A stretch of DNA of 64,000 bases from Gautieria morchelliformis (GCA_015179125.1 WHVA01000030.1:1-64000), one strand, 5' to 3'; numbered from the stretch's first letter, positions 21,620 through 33,467 are shown. Numbers and translations are program-made. Notes: generated by a model from the letters alone, not told the origin.

Positions 21620-22990
21620 GTGTACAAGTATCTTGCCCATCTGAAAGGCCGCGAAGAGTCCTATACATAGCTGTGTTTTAATACCCGTTCGTCCGTCTGT
21701 GTGGCTGAATCGTACACCGGGAGGTCGACAGGGTCATGAATCATCTGGCGAAGAGTCAGTCGACTGAACACGGCGTGTGGCCCACCATTTCTGATGTCAC
21801 ATCTGGCACGCCAACAAGTGGTGCGTTCAACCCTGCGCCCAGCTGCATAGGTCGCTCATACATCACACAGCTCAGTATACCGTTGGGGCTTATTCAGGCA
21901 GTGCAGTGAGCTTCCTCAATCGTCTGCCAAGACAGACCATCTGTCCACACCTCGTTTTGTAGTACGAGTACCTGCTCAAGCAGTACCTTCTCAGCTGCAA
22001 GACCGAGCACCGTCTCGCGAGCGGAGATATGTCCGTTGGGTGACTTGCTCGGCTCCTGCCAATGCGCTTACGCCGTGTCTCCCAGGTGACAGGCAATATC
22101 GTCTTCCTTTCACGCACGCGGAACCTGCCCTATGTTTACTGATAGCTTCGGTAATATCTTCCCTGGGCGTAAATTTGAGCATCTCTCGTGTTTCTTCCCG
22201 GGGCTACAGATGATTTACCACACGTTCAAACAGCAAAGGGAGCTGCATATGTGGGCGGCGGAAGGCCTAGCGGACACGTGTTGGGTGATGTTTGCGGACC
22301 GACCTAGCGGGCTCGGTCCAGAGATAGTCGTGTTTGACAGCTGGGCGAGAACGGGCACCGAGGCATCAGCGCAGCCAAGCCAGCCTGCTGAGGACTGGAA
22401 ACGGGAGTGATGGACGGCGCACGTCCGTTCGTGGGAACAGGACGGGAGGAAATGTCTTTGGCCTGCATACGGTGGACAAAACAACTGCTAGGCCACCGGT
22501 TGGCAACGCCGGCAAGCCTCTCGGCTTTGACGAGGAGGCGGGGCCGCTGGACTATTCAATCTCGACGCTCCCCTACCACCAGAGCTGCGGGCTGCATGTT
22601 GCTCTAAGCCTAGAAGATGCTAAATCACCCTTAGACCCTGGAGTCTGTGCTTGTTTTATACTAGACAATCAAGGGTGCCAGGTGGCCGGAGCGTGTATGG
22701 GAAATATGGGAGGCCATCGAGTCACAGACACGCACAGAGGGCGTATATGCTAGCGTCTACGGTGTAGACGCACTCAGGCCCTCTTATTATGATTCCATGC
22801 CAGGGCACGTTCTATTCAAATGGTCCTTGCCCGGTGGCTAACATGTCCAGTACAGTTATTCCTTAGCAGAAACTGTCAAGTATGCCTACCTCATAGCGAT
22901 GGACTAAGACACAAAGCCCTCGGATTCACACGCGTTTAATACAGAGGCTCACCCGCTCCCGTGTTCTCGGCGCATCACTACTGAGGCGAC
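21620..22990 (+). pseudogene. GH47 class I alpha-1,2-mannosidase pseudogene
   Basis: Fragments of a glycoside hydrolase family 47 protein occur in the correct order but in different frames. Near 21622 KYLAHLKGREESY. Near 21764 HGVWPTISDVTSGTPTSGAF. Near 21966 YEYLLKQYLLSCKTEHRL. Near 22170 FEHLSCFFPGL. Near 22245 LHMWAAEGLADTCW then ADRPSGLGPE. Near 22702 EIWEAIESQTRTEGVY with YGVDALRPSYYDSMP. Near 22860 SYSLAETVKYAYLIAMD followed by an in-frame TAA, then AFNTEAHPLP, the family's C-terminal signature. Frame changes, missing blocks and the stop show a long-dead gene. Functional GH47 enzymes trim mannose in ER/Golgi N-glycan processing or ERAD, or are secreted. No N-terminal signal region was found. 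It abuts the start of HIBADH. Confidence 0.82.
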
Positions 22991-24420
22991 AGCGACTGGG
23001 CATGGTGCATATGCTGTAAGGGAGCGCAAATATAATCGCAGTACAGTATCATTGTAGACCGTCACAGTCCCATGATATAACGTTACCCGGTGTCCTACAA
23101 CTTGGCAGCTGTGGAACAGAGGCTCTGAATGCCCGACTTGGACTACTGGTCCACGCCCGCTTTATGGCTACTGGAGGATATGTCAGGGATAGCCTGACAG
23201 CGACCGTGGGGGACTCAAGCAGGTGGTTTGCTTTAATCTTGTACATATCCTGGACTCAACGGTACTAATACTCATTTGTCGTGAGTGATTCCTGCCGAAG
23301 TCGAACGGGCGCTACGTACTAATACTTCTACTTCCCACTGCGCGAGTCGATGCTTGGTAGTATGAGTTACAGTCAACGCGTTATTGGATTGTTATCGACG
23401 GTTGCGCCATCATGGTCGGGGGTCCTGCGCAGTGCATGACATGGGATCAATACTGATTATACACTGAGGCCAAGAAAGCACATGCCATACCATCGACGAC
23501 CGATTTGGTTTAGAGATACCCAATTCACTTCGGGCTATCCATGAGGGTAGTTTTCCACATCGGTGAGTTAGGACCTCATCGATTGGTTGACCGTTCAATA
23601 CAAGAAATGGACTCGAATTGTGAGAGATAAGCTGACAGCTTTCCACATTACAACTAGTTATGCGTGCGGGGCGTCCGGAGAGGCCGATAGGAACCCCCCG
23701 GTGGCCATAATCGCAGGTGTCTACGAGCTCGTGCTGACAATCAGTTGTGCTTCCATGTTGACCGATCACTATTAAACGAAGAAAAGGTGATCTTGAGGGT
23801 CGGGTTGCCTACAATGGTGGTCTTTCCTCCCCATCACCTTCCCCTTCTTCGTCCCTTTCTTCTTCGTCCCCTCAGCCCCTGCCTTCTTGCGCTGGGCGGC
23901 CACTCTTGCCCCACTCGGCGCAGCTTCACCGCACGCGCGCGCATCGTCCCATGCGGCGGCGATGTGTGGGATGTATAATTCTGTTGTCGGTTGAGTGAGA
24001 GATCCCCTCCCATGGGAAGACATCTAGATCTTGCATTGGCGGCAGTGGCAACCTCCATGGAGGGCAGTGAGCTTGTGGATCTTGCTCGATGGAATCAGTG
24101 TCAAGAGAAGGTAGGTCACCGATTGCTGTGATAACAAAAGAATATTAGCACCGGTAGAATGTGTGCAAATAATGATGAAAAGCCTTGAAGAAGTGTATGC
24201 AGAAAAAAAAAACGGAGCAGCACTCATGCTCAAGCGTGGTAACCCAAAGTCAAATGGGTGAGAATATGGAATTATGGTTCAGGAGACAGAGGACGGGTGT
24301 GCGGTGGTTGTGGTGGCAGTACTGTAGTCCATTGAGGGATTTAGGAAAGAGGTACAGGCATTCATACAATTACAAGTACAATAGACCACTTCCATCATCC
24401 AGTGTTGGCCTAGCTTAAGA
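22991..24420. other. No supported gene
   Basis: Open frames on both strands are short or compositionally odd. A lysine/glycine-rich minus-strand frame at 23772-24023 (ending in KKKGTKKGKVMG-like sequence) was considered but has no splice support or family match. The segment probably consists of decayed repeats next to the GH47 pseudogene. Confidence 0.4.
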
Positions 24421-24830
24421 GGCAGGCCTTAAATGGTCCTACCCTTAACTAAGGCTGTAACATTACAGCTTAGCTGGTGGGGCAGGAGAGGTAACCCTTA
24501 ATTTTAACCCTTAACTTAGATATAGGCACACCACCAGGTGGAAACTAATCACACTCAAGAATCTGTTTGGTGACACCAAGCACAAGCCCACATGCCCTTT
24601 GAGAATCATTGAAGAGGAGGAGGAGGAAGCCCTGGCTCAGGCTATGGCTGAAGCAGCAGAAGACAAGGTGCCAGATGATGGTACCATTGAGATTGGATCA
24701 GATGAAGAGTACTGATGAATACTCAATATTTCTGAGAATTACAACAAATATTATACTCAAATATAGTATATTCAAGATGCTTTAATTAAGCCTTACAGTA
24801 AGGCCTTAGGCCGGCCAACACCATCTACTT
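24420..24830 (+). mobile_element. Transposable-element remnant with coding relic
   Basis: The ends share sequence with the shorter copy at 19690-19845 (TAACCCTTAATT on the left, TATATTCAAG and CTTTAATTAAGCCTTA on the right). Between them an open segment at about 24539-24715 ends in a glutamate run and a tail reading EIGSDEEY before its stop, looking like the acidic C-terminus of an element-encoded protein. The class of element was not determined. Confidence 0.5.
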
Positions 24831-25560
24831 TGTGGTGCAGCATGCTTGCCAAATGTTAGTTATGCATTACAGTATCATGTAAAGTGATTGATTGGTCCTC
24901 ACACATACTTCACACATACTTTCCCTTCTGCAACCTTCTTCATGTATTATCCCTCTGATGCAACACTTCCTAACCTTTCTCACACACACCATGGGTGTAA
25001 TCATTTTGTAAGTCCCAACTGTGCCTCGTACGCCCACAGGCATGCTCCACGTGTGGGGGTCCACTGATCAACAACTCAATGACACATTCGGCATGACCAC
25101 TGCGGGCGAGTCTTCGCTCAGGAGGAATGACTATTGTGGGCCTTGGCACGCGGTATGAGGGGACATTTGCGGGCAGGCCAACGACGTCAACGGGGAGCTG
25201 GCGTAGTGGAAAAGCAGACAGCCTTATTCCGCTGACACAAAGACCCAGCTGAAGCAGTTCGCAATGTCATCTATGGACCCGCTCCAGAACTGGTTCTTCT
25301 GGAACTGGAGATGAGTCGCGTCGTACGTGTGTTGTGTGTGAGTACGCGGCTGGCCACCCCCGTGCTGCATGCGGGATAACAGCGCCATTCTATCAATCCA
25401 CGTACGATAACTAACGTCGCATAGCGAATGTTACATTTCCCAAGTGAGATATCGTATGCCAGTGCGAACAGTTTATTGTGGTAATAATATGGCAGATACA
25501 TGTCACGGTGGAAGAATTATTGTTCATGGACCAGGAAGAGAGAAAACTAGGCATTGCGGT
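24831..25560. other. Intergenic, no gene recognised
   Basis: Short open frames only. It probably contains the 3' UTR of the minus-strand HN1-like gene and repeat debris. Confidence 0.4.
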
Positions 25561-26234
25561 TTAAAAGATCTGGCTAATGCTATCAGCCCCACCAGGTCCT
25601 TCTCGAACCCTGAACAGTGTCGCTGAGAATTCAAAGGGCTCTGGTTGAGCATACAATAAACTAACCTGCGCGTTGGCTTGAACGGTTCAGCTTCTGCGTG
25701 ATCATCCCAAAGATTTGCCATGCTGCTTGGGCCACCTGGGCCAGTCCTCACGCGCCTGAGCAGTGCGGTCAACGTCGGCATAGGGAATTATGTATGCATC
25801 GAGCTAACCTGCTTGGCTTGAACGCCGGATTGGCTGGTACTTCCTCCGTCTGTTCAGACTTTTCAGCTTCAGATAACCCCTCTATCTGCTCATTGGAAAC
25901 TGAGAGAGCTTCCAAATTCTGCTTCCTTTGTTATTGGTCATGACCTTAAATAAAAACGAGGTGATAAAGACCTTGGATGGAATCTCGAAAGGTTCGTCCG
26001 AACCGTCCCCAAGGGTGAAAGTCTGCGCTCCCCCAGGAACTGTGCGGACGCGGCGCGAAGGCTTGAAATCATCGTTCGCGGAAGCCAAAGTTTCTGAAGT
26101 TTAAAAGTTAGTTTATAGACTTGCAGGTCAGAGCTAGTGGCAGACCTGCGTGAGAAGCTCTGGAGATACCGGGAACCGCGGCGTCGCCTTCCTCTTCTAA
26201 GCTACCAAAGTCGGCATAACCTTTACGTTGGGCC
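25561..26234 (-). CDS. Small protein with three FKPSRRVRxxPGG repeats (HN1/Jupiter-like motif)
   Basis: Minus-strand exons splice in phase through about 26234-26146 (AQRKGYADFGSLEEEGDAA), 26093-25972, 25889-25812, 25784-25677 and 25610-25561. The basic motif occurs three times: DDFKPSRRVRTVPGG, PAFKPSRRVRTGPGG and EPFKPTRRVREGPGG. Two introns cut exactly between the two arginines of the motif, so repeats coincide with exons. The first unit continues AQTFTLGDGSDEPFEIPS, close to the animal HN1/JPT1 pattern of PGG, then a hydrophobic-Leu-Gly stretch and an acidic DEP. Jupiter/HN1 proteins bind microtubules in animals; extending that to this protein is inference. The predicted protein is small and hydrophilic, with no signal peptide or membrane segment. 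The first exon with the start codon was not identified. Confidence 0.6.
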
Positions 26235-26865
26235 TAAACCGTGAATATGGACTCCAAACAACAAAAATGAACAATCACGGGGAAGCTTGGCAATGTTGTG
26301 AAGATTCGGATCAACACTAGTTCCAGTGTATCTATACAGATACGTCCTTCATATCCTGCACAACCGTGCAACCAATTGTTTAATTACCTTAAAAACTCGA
26401 TCAGGGTTCGCTTGGTGAAAACGATACGGGTGAAGTCCCAATCAAGAGCACCTTTGCACATCATTCAACATTACCACGGACAATACTACGGAATAACACG
26501 AACCCAGTTTGGAAGGCCATTCCTGTGCACGCTGGCATCAGTCCAAGTTCATAGCGAGAATATATCCGTGTATCGCACCTTTTCTGAGCCTTCTTTGAAT
26601 GTTTGCGACGGCGTGTATCTGACAGGAAGTCAACAACTGGTTAGGAAGAGAATGGAAGGTCATACGATGAAGGCATGGTAGTACTTAAGTAAGGGAGTGA
26701 GTGGTAGTAACGCGTCTATGGACGCCCACACGATGATCATCATCTGAGACGAGCCACAGGGATTCCGAACTAGAATTATGGTTTTTTTAATATTACCACT
26801 ACCAAAATGTCGTCCCAGTAAAAGATCGAAGAAGACAGTACATATATAATAAATGTTTAAAAATA
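26235..26865. other. Intergenic; promoter side of the HN1-like gene
   Basis: A 127-codon open frame at 26298-26681 (+) has no family match and no coding bias that I can defend. The interval should hold the 5' exon and promoter of the HN1-like gene and the 3' UTR of the adjacent hydrolase. Confidence 0.35.
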
Positions 26866-28345
26866 ATTAATCAGTTCTTCGAGGGAAAGATTTCTTGTTG
26901 GTAAGCCTTAAAACTGCCTTCCTGGAGTCGACACCAGTGATATGATCCAGGAAATTCGCCAATAATGTGTTGACGTTGAGAGGGTGTGTCCAAGAAAGAA
27001 GGTGTGGAGCATCTGCAACAACATGGAACTCTTTGGGCGCACGGGACATCTTGTTGAATTCCTCCCTTGCGACGCGTTCGGAGCAAACCACATCATTCCC
27101 TGAATATTTAGCGATTAGCGCGCCGATCGGTCACAGCTTCACGTTGTAGAATTCACCCCCGTGGATAACGAGTACCGGGCAAGATATGGCATCCCACAGC
27201 TCCTGATCCATCGGTGTGTAATCCAACCGCGCGGAGAATAATTTGGAGATGAGAAGCTTATTACTTGGCCTGAGAGAGGTAATTTCCACCCATTCTTCCA
27301 TCAGAGACTCTTCAGCAACCAACGAATCACAATTTAGTCCTGAGAGGAAGGTGTCGGGAGCACTCACGGGTACTCTCATCTCCACCAAACCAAACCCAGT
27401 GTAATCCATGTACAACATCAGATGGAAGGCGATCCGAACCGTCATCAGCATTTTCACAGCAGGCATCGCGCATGAAACGGTACTGTTCCAGGTTTTCCTC
27501 CGTCTGACACAGATACGTTCGTCAGGCACAAAACAACAAGTGTTATAGACTGACCTCTCTTTCAGGCAGCAAGCCGCAGAGGAGGAGACTAGAGATCCTT
27601 TCTAGATTATATGTAAGCGCTGGAGTAAGAAAGCCACTCCCATTTACCTGGAGCTAAAGTCTGCATCACAACTGCGATCTGTGCACCCTCACTGGTCGCC
27701 AACAGATGTGCTTTGGAAATCCCTATTCCGTTCATTGCATATAGCAGGTCCTCAGCGACCTAGAGCAGCGCGCGTGACACGTTGAACGTCAGTGATTTGA
27801 GCGATGACTGGCTTACCAGGTTGAAGTCGTAAGGTTTATCGTCAAGTTCTGCTTCGGTCTGCCCATGATAGTGGTGATCCAAGGATGCTAAGTTGTATCC
27901 ACGAGCCAAACGTGCGTCTCCGTATTGCTTCGCAAAGAAATGGGAGTCGAAATAGCCGGGATGCAGCAGAACTACAGTTGGCTTGCTAGTGTCTATGGTT
28001 TCAGAATGATCAGGAGACGATGGTACGATATAATGAATGCGAGCACCAGATGGTGCATCGAAGAGGGGCATGCTAATGGGTAGGCACGACGATACGGCGT
28101 GAGTGATGAAGCCAGGACAGACTGAGATGAGGCCACAGTTCCAGGTAACCAGCGCTTTAGACTTGTAGTACTTTTAGAATCAATCAGTAATTCCATGGTA
28201 CCTATTAGGCCTTCGTGTGGTGAATAGCTGGCCCCGGTGTGTATTTTAACTATATGAGCTCTCGAGCAAGGGATTGGCGGCATGGCTCCTCGTACTACAC
28301 AAGTCAGACTTGAGCTCCAGCGGCCTCGATGGCACCGCAGACTGA
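26866..28345. repeat. Inverted segmental duplication, arm 1 (about 1.4-1.5 kb)
   Basis: This block is the reverse complement, with a few percent differences by eye, of about 34500-36005. It covers a whole alpha/beta-hydrolase gene, with its introns, and roughly 270-300 bp upstream. Upstream divergence is higher (indels), the coding part is very similar. Confidence 0.92.
26867..28071 (-). CDS. Alpha/beta hydrolase, copy 1 (catalytic residues kept)
   Basis: The start at 28071 (MPLFDAPSGARIHYIVPS) leads into TVVLLHPGYFDSHFF, the oxyanion-side HPG turn. The nucleophile elbow reads HLLATSEGAQ, an A-x-S-x-G variant. The acid is probably the aspartate in VIHGND (made by splicing at about 27155/27100) and the base the histidine in DAPHLLSW. 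About six short introns are in phase, including one splitting the HGND motif. Substrate is unknown; the fold is shared with esterases, lactonases and dehalogenases. No signal peptide. The stop is at 26867. An almost identical inverted copy starts at 34798 but has altered catalytic positions. Confidence 0.82.
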
Positions 28346-28721
28346 GAGTCATAAAAGGGGGACCTTAATTTAGATAATCTTCCCAGTCAGCGAATCAACA
28401 TGTAACCTTTCCTTTTCTGTGTGGAGAAGGGGAAGAACGATGACTGTAGAATATCAAGATAGACATATATCCAGCAGCCAATGCCAGTTTTCACAAGATG
28501 TTCCAACATTGACGCTACGGCTAGGTGAAAACTTGGCAAGAAGAGGCAAAACTTAGCAAGAAGTGGCAGCGATGGGAAGAGCGGGCAAATTACGTAAATT
28601 AATTTCGTAGAGCGTGACGTGACGGATTTGCGCTTATGTCATCGAGACGCATACATCCAGGCTCTTTAACCCCACCACTTTCTTTCAACCCCACCACCCT
28701 ACTAGTCCATTTTATTGCAAT
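28346..28721. other. Promoter region of the PEBP gene
   Basis: No coding sequence was recognised. A CT-rich, CCCCACCAC-containing tract lies at about 28668-28700, directly before the start codon, as is common in fungal core promoters. Confidence 0.4.
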
Positions 28722-29772
28722 ATGCTCGTTCCAGTCGTATTATTCACGCTGTCTGCGGCACTCGTTTCTCATGCCCAGTCAACCGCGAACAACCCTCAGC
28801 TCGGCATCCAAGCCATAGAAGCACACTTCACCAACGCTGGGATCGTACCCTCCCTCCTCAAACAGTTTTCGCCATCCGCACTCATGACTCTCAGTTATAA
28901 CGGAGTGGGCCAGGTACAGCCAGGCCAGAACCTTACAGTCGACCGTTAGACCGCAGGATTGCATCTGTAATCTTTTGATCCCTGTTTGCTCATGGTTTGT
29001 GTCTTTTCAGAGGTCAAGCCTTTCCCTCAGCTTTCCATTACTCCCGCCAACTCCTCCGTGTCACTCTCCGAGAACTATACGCTCGCTATGGTTGATGCTG
29101 ACGTGGTAGGCACCGACGAATCTAGTGGCCAGACGAGACACTGGCTTGTCAATGATGTCACGGTATCAGGTCAGCACCTTGTCTACATGAGATGTCAGAG
29201 CATTCCTTTACCTTCTCCAATTTACGCACTAGGCAGCACCGTCTCTACGGAAAACGCAATCAACATCACTGATTATGCGAGCCCTCTACCTCCGTCAGGC
29301 AGCGGCGCCCACCGGTGTGTGATACAGCTTTGCACCAGATCTGCACTCAAATATTCTTGTAGCTATGTTGTTATCCTTTACGCGCAACCTGCCGCGTTTT
29401 CTCCTCCGGGCGATCTCGCACAGCCGAATCAGCCAGTCGGCATCATCGATCTGAACCAATACGTTACCTCGAGCAAACTGGGCCCAGTCGTTGCGGTATG
29501 TGTATCAGTGTCAATACTGCACATTCCACTAAAGTGGCGTGTAGGCTACGTACTTTGACGTCCAACAAGGCGCCTCGCCAAGCGTCTCTGCTACGTCCCC
29601 TGTTGTCACCTCGACTTTGGCTGCCGCTGCCACTGCGACTAGCTCAAGATCTGCTTCCGCATCAGCTACTCCTTCGGCAGCTTCTGGAAAGAACAGCGCT
29701 TCCGCGTCATACAACCTAAACACCGGCCTGGCAAGTCTGCTTGCTTTTGTGGGCTTTATTGTCGCAGCCTAG
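28722..29772 (+). CDS. Secreted, probably GPI-anchored PEBP-like protein
   Basis: Five exons (28722-28944, 29011-29169, 29233-29314, 29363-29495, 29545-29772) give 274 residues. The N-terminus MLVPVVLFTLSAALVSHAQS is a classic signal peptide. The phosphatidylethanolamine-binding protein fold is shown by ENYTLAMVDADVVG, then RHWLVNDVTVSG and GAHRYVVILYAQPAAFSPPG, which contain the conserved DPDxP-like and GxHR ligand-pocket motifs in fungal form. A serine/alanine/threonine-rich linker of about 60 residues follows, then a C-terminal hydrophobic stretch LASLLAFVGFIVAA, the usual GPI-attachment layout. The protein should sit at the plasma membrane or cell wall. PEBP proteins bind lipids or inhibit carboxypeptidase Y; the role here is unknown. 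The gene lies inside the interval flanked by the inverted hydrolase copies. Confidence 0.85.
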
Positions 29773-29882
29773 TTTCTATCCTTTAGTCATGTGCTAGAAG
29801 TGTTTGTAACGGTCTCCATGAATATCGCCACGCTCCTTCTTGGGAATAATTATACAGCACTCTTGTGCAAAAATAAACCGTC

Positions 29883-32860
29883 CTAGTGGCTTTCGTATCG
29901 TTCTTTGGCAAGATCCTTCACAGCACTGACATATCCACTATAACCTTCCGCATATTTACCAATCTCTTTACCTTTACTTGCGCCTAAACCTACGCCTTGC
30001 GCATAGACTGCCGTTGATCTACAGACTAGGTGAGTACGTTGGAACATGCGTTATGGATCACGCACATTGGGTCTACACGACCATCGCCATCAGTTCCGAG
30101 GCCGCTGCCTTCAGCCCAACCCATTTTCTTCAGTAATTTGTTACCGATATTATTTTCATCCTTTCCGGGGTGGACAGGCGGTGGGGGTGGCGGGGATGGT
30201 AAAGGTGGGCCCTCCGCCGGCTTTCTCTGAGTAGATGTGCCCGACTCGGGGAGTGGAACGTCCGGCTGATTGTGTAAAACGCGCCGCTCAGAGGCACGAT
30301 CTCTATACTTTGGCTGCTGCGATGTGTTCAGAGTAGCCACCTTCTGAGCAGCTATTTGTCGCAAATTAACATCCTTGTAATTCTTCTGTTAGTTCATAGG
30401 CGATGTCGAAACATACGCGCGAACATAACAACGGCACATAGAAGGGGAAAAAAGAGAATCAAGGTCAGAGATGTGTCCGGAAAGACTCGAGTACAAAGCG
30501 TAAGATGGCGAGCCTTGTGTAAATCTGATTCTTTGTTGTGCCGCTTAAGCTGCTCCATCGATTTGAATTGCCGCGAGCACAGGAGGCAAGCGAGGGATTT
30601 GGTGTCGGAATACTCAAATTCGTCCTGTAAGGTACCGGAACCAGGGGCTATCGCAGCGGGCGTCGGTACCGCCGATGGACGAGAATTGTCAGCCATGGAA
30701 TTATCCTGGTTAAGCACCATGAAGCACGTAAGAATAGAGAACATAAGAAGGTCGAGAATATGGTCGAGAAGGATAGATCACCAGAGTTGGGACGACGGCT
30801 GAAGGAGTTGAACTCGGAACTTTACTGCTAAGTTCCTCTTGTACACTATTCCACTTGGAGATGTTATTGGCGACCTGCGAACGTTAAAGGTTATATACTG
30901 TAATATTGCATGAAATCGTTCTCTGGCTGAAAACGCACCTTCTTGCTAGCGATCAAAGGTGCCACTTTCTTGAAAGCTGAAGCTACATAGTAGCGACTCC
31001 ATGGTAATACATTCCAGCTGATAAACTGACGAAGAGCATACCTTTCTCGTTGTCTGTGCTGGATCCTTTCAGTGACTCGTAGTCCTCAGTATTTGGAGCG
31101 TCAGGGTTGTCTGTAGTAAAACCTAAGGTACTGGTCGGGACTGATTTGGTAGGGCCTGATCCTGAACGGGATAAGTGAGAAAGGGTATGCCGACAATGAA
31201 GAGAGAATCACGTACGAGCGGCAGCAACGTTTGGCTTGTTAGCCGAGATCCCGCCTTTAAAGCTGAGCGTGACTGGTTTATCAGACACGGGAAGTGTTGA
31301 TGCTTCCGCAGGGGCTACATCATCCACTAGTGCAGCTGAGGAATGTCGTTTAACAGTACGCGTCAAAGATTCTAATGTGAGCTACATACTTTTTGCTTGT
31401 TCTTTCTTCTTCTTGGGTTTACTATCCTTCTCTGTAGCAATAGATGGGACAGGCGCTTCTACCTCAAATTGAAGCTCCATCACAGTCGCAGATTCATCCC
31501 AATATTTGGCCCAGGTTCCCTCAACTCCTCCCATGGCAAGAGAAGATGTCACGCAGGACTCATCCCGAAGCATGTTTTCCGCCAGTGGCTGGAAGGAATA
31601 AGGGTGGGCAAATGACGCTGCGACTGGACGTTCAGCAATGCGAAACCCTGAGGGGTGCAGTTGGGGTGACATTAGATCTGCTAAAAATGCTGACGATAAC
31701 TAGAAGTAATAGACAGTAAACCTGACTTCTTGATCAGAAAACGGACATCAAACCTGGACATCGACAAATTCGACAAAGGCGAAACCCCAGCTTGCATTGC
31801 TGTACTTATCCTTAATCAAGATAACGCGATTCATGCCTTTTGCGCCTTCTTTGCCATGTCCGGCAGACGCTCGAAGACCCTGTGCAATCATGTCTGGTGA
31901 GCTTGAAAAGTCCAAGCCACGTAATAATACAACTGGGGCCTGTGTATTGCCAATATCTCGAGTACCATCGTTTGCTTGGTGGCGGCCACGACCACCGCCT
32001 CGGTCAGGTGGGTGTGCGCTCTGCGAAAAATCGATTTTAACGCGTCGGCCACTTTGTGCAGTGCCATTGTCCAGCGCTGCATTGTAGGCCAGTAAAGCAG
32101 ATGCACCATGACTAGCAGGCGGGGGGATCGAAATGAACGGAAATCGAGGAGACACGAAAGTCTTGGCGTGCTCCGTGGAAGAGAATTGGGCGAACCCAAA
32201 CCCTTTGGAAGTACCTTTGAATGATTTATGCCAAGACCAAACGTCAGGACTGGTGAAACAGAGGAATACGGGAATAGTCAAGTGCCTGTTGCCCTGTCTC
32301 GAATAATCGTCACATTGTCCAGTACGCAACCCATACTAAGTAGATATCCATGAAGCTGTCATGAACGAAAGGCAAGATCAGCACGGCGGTCGTACGGTGC
32401 GGTATTTCAAACCGACGTCGGCTTCCGTGTGATCGGGGTCAAGGCCCAGGAAAATGACATGGGGGCTAGGTTCGCTGGGGACGAGGCGGCGACGATTCTG
32501 GGCTTGATTTTGCGCCTGATTTTGAACTGAGCCTCGAGAATACCGCTCGTCTTGCCAAGATTCAAGGCTGGGTTGGTAGGCAGTTTGCTGCGCATTACCA
32601 GACCACAAGTTGTCTTCCTCGTTGCCTTGGTCACGCCAGTCCTGTTGGAAAATAGATGGAACTAGATCAGAGTCTCAGAATCACGACAGAAGCTCGCGCA
32701 CCCCGCCATCATATTTTCGCCTTTTCTCGCCACTCCCACCATAGTCATGGTACTCGTCTTCTCGAGGCCGGACCCTGTTCATACCGACGTCATGATTATC
32801 ATATCCGTAATTCTTCCCCTGGTCCCATTCACGATTATTGCGGTTGTAATTGTACGCCAT
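29883..32860 (-). CDS. RBM5/RBM10-like RNA-binding protein (RRM, C2H2 finger, G-patch)
   Basis: The start at 32860 (MAYNYNRNNREWDQGKNYGY) opens an arginine/tyrosine-rich N-terminus. Domain order on the protein: RRM1 (VIFLGLDPDHTEADV to SKGFGFAQFSS, about 32460-32030), RRM2 (APVVLLRGLDFSSSPDMIAQ to WGFAFVEFVDVQ, about 31960-31750), an OCRE-like aromatic region (about 31670-31440), a C2H2 finger (CLLCSRQFKSMEQLKRH, about 30600), and a G-patch (IGNKLLKKMGWAEGSGLG, about 30155-30085). The C-terminal exon ends KDLAKERYESH at 29883. This order matches the animal splicing regulators RBM5/RBM10, which act at 3' splice-site recognition. Many introns are present. The start codon is only 74 bp from that of the divergent complex I subunit gene. 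Confidence 0.82.
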
Positions 32861-32934
32861 GCTTGCTTGCGGGAATGGAAACAGTACAGAGAGTAGATGT
32901 GGTTGAGTTGCGGAGTTGCAATTTGCTCTTGACC
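32861..32934. promoter_or_regulatory. 74 bp divergent promoter region (RBM5-like / complex I B15-like)
   Basis: The two ATGs point away from each other across 74 bp, so the transcripts' 5' UTRs must be very short or overlap. Confidence 0.5.
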
Positions 32935-33421
32935 ATGGCTGGAGAGGGACATCGTAAGTTCTTCCAATCTCGGGGGTACGTTACTGTTTCTAACACTTTG
33001 ATTGAACCAGATGCTCTCAAGGTTTGTCTCGAGTTCTATTACCCTTCTATTTACATTCCATTCACCACCGACATGCTCCCAGCATGACCCCGCGATTGAG
33101 CGGTGGTATCAAATGGTAGGTTTTCTCGGGTTTCCTGCATGGCCATGCAGCTTATACGTGTGTCCAGCGGGAGAACATGTATAAAGACTTTCGCTTCACA
33201 AGATCTGCAACGCGAACAAGCTTGATCTTGATGGTTGTTATCCCGGGCATGCTAGGATGGTATGCAAGTCGCCAAGACGTAAGAAAAATATTGACTCTGT
33301 GAAACATTACTTCCTACTAATACAGCAGTTGCAGTTGAAATGGAACTGGGTAGGCAAACGGAAAGGGGAGTCGTTACTACGACAACCACCACCACCGCTG
33401 GAAGGGAACGAAGATTCTTGA
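32935..33421 (+). CDS. Complex I accessory subunit, NDUFB4/B15-like
   Basis: Five exons splice to roughly 90 residues beginning MAGEGHHALKHDPAIERWYQ. The pattern DPAIERWYQMRENMYKDFRF, a single membrane segment (SLILMVVIPGMLGWYASRQD) and a short tail with WNWVGKRKGESLLR matches small single-span B15-type subunits of the complex I membrane arm. A second exon of only about 11 bp is required to keep the frame. The tail ends with a proline run and EGNEDS, stop at 33421. Its 3' end is 46 bp from the convergent COQ7 stop codon, pairing a ubiquinone-using complex subunit with a ubiquinone-synthesis gene. The family assignment is from remembered sequence patterns. Confidence 0.65.
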
Positions 33422-33467
33422 CAACCCTTGTGTATTGTTCAATATAGAATCAATGTCGGTCAAAGAA

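Noticed and set aside
23772-24023. Lysine/glycine-rich minus-strand open frame that could be a small basic protein
   Set aside because: No family match, no splice or start context, and the composition reflects a local GAAGAAGGG-like repeat.
26298-26681. 127-codon plus-strand open frame upstream of the HN1-like gene
   Set aside because: Amino-acid composition and lack of conserved motif suggest a chance frame in a promoter region.
31748-33087. Long plus- and minus-strand frames overlapping the RBM5-like gene
   Set aside because: They are out-of-frame readings of the RRM and N-terminal exons; the minus-strand spliced model explains the region.
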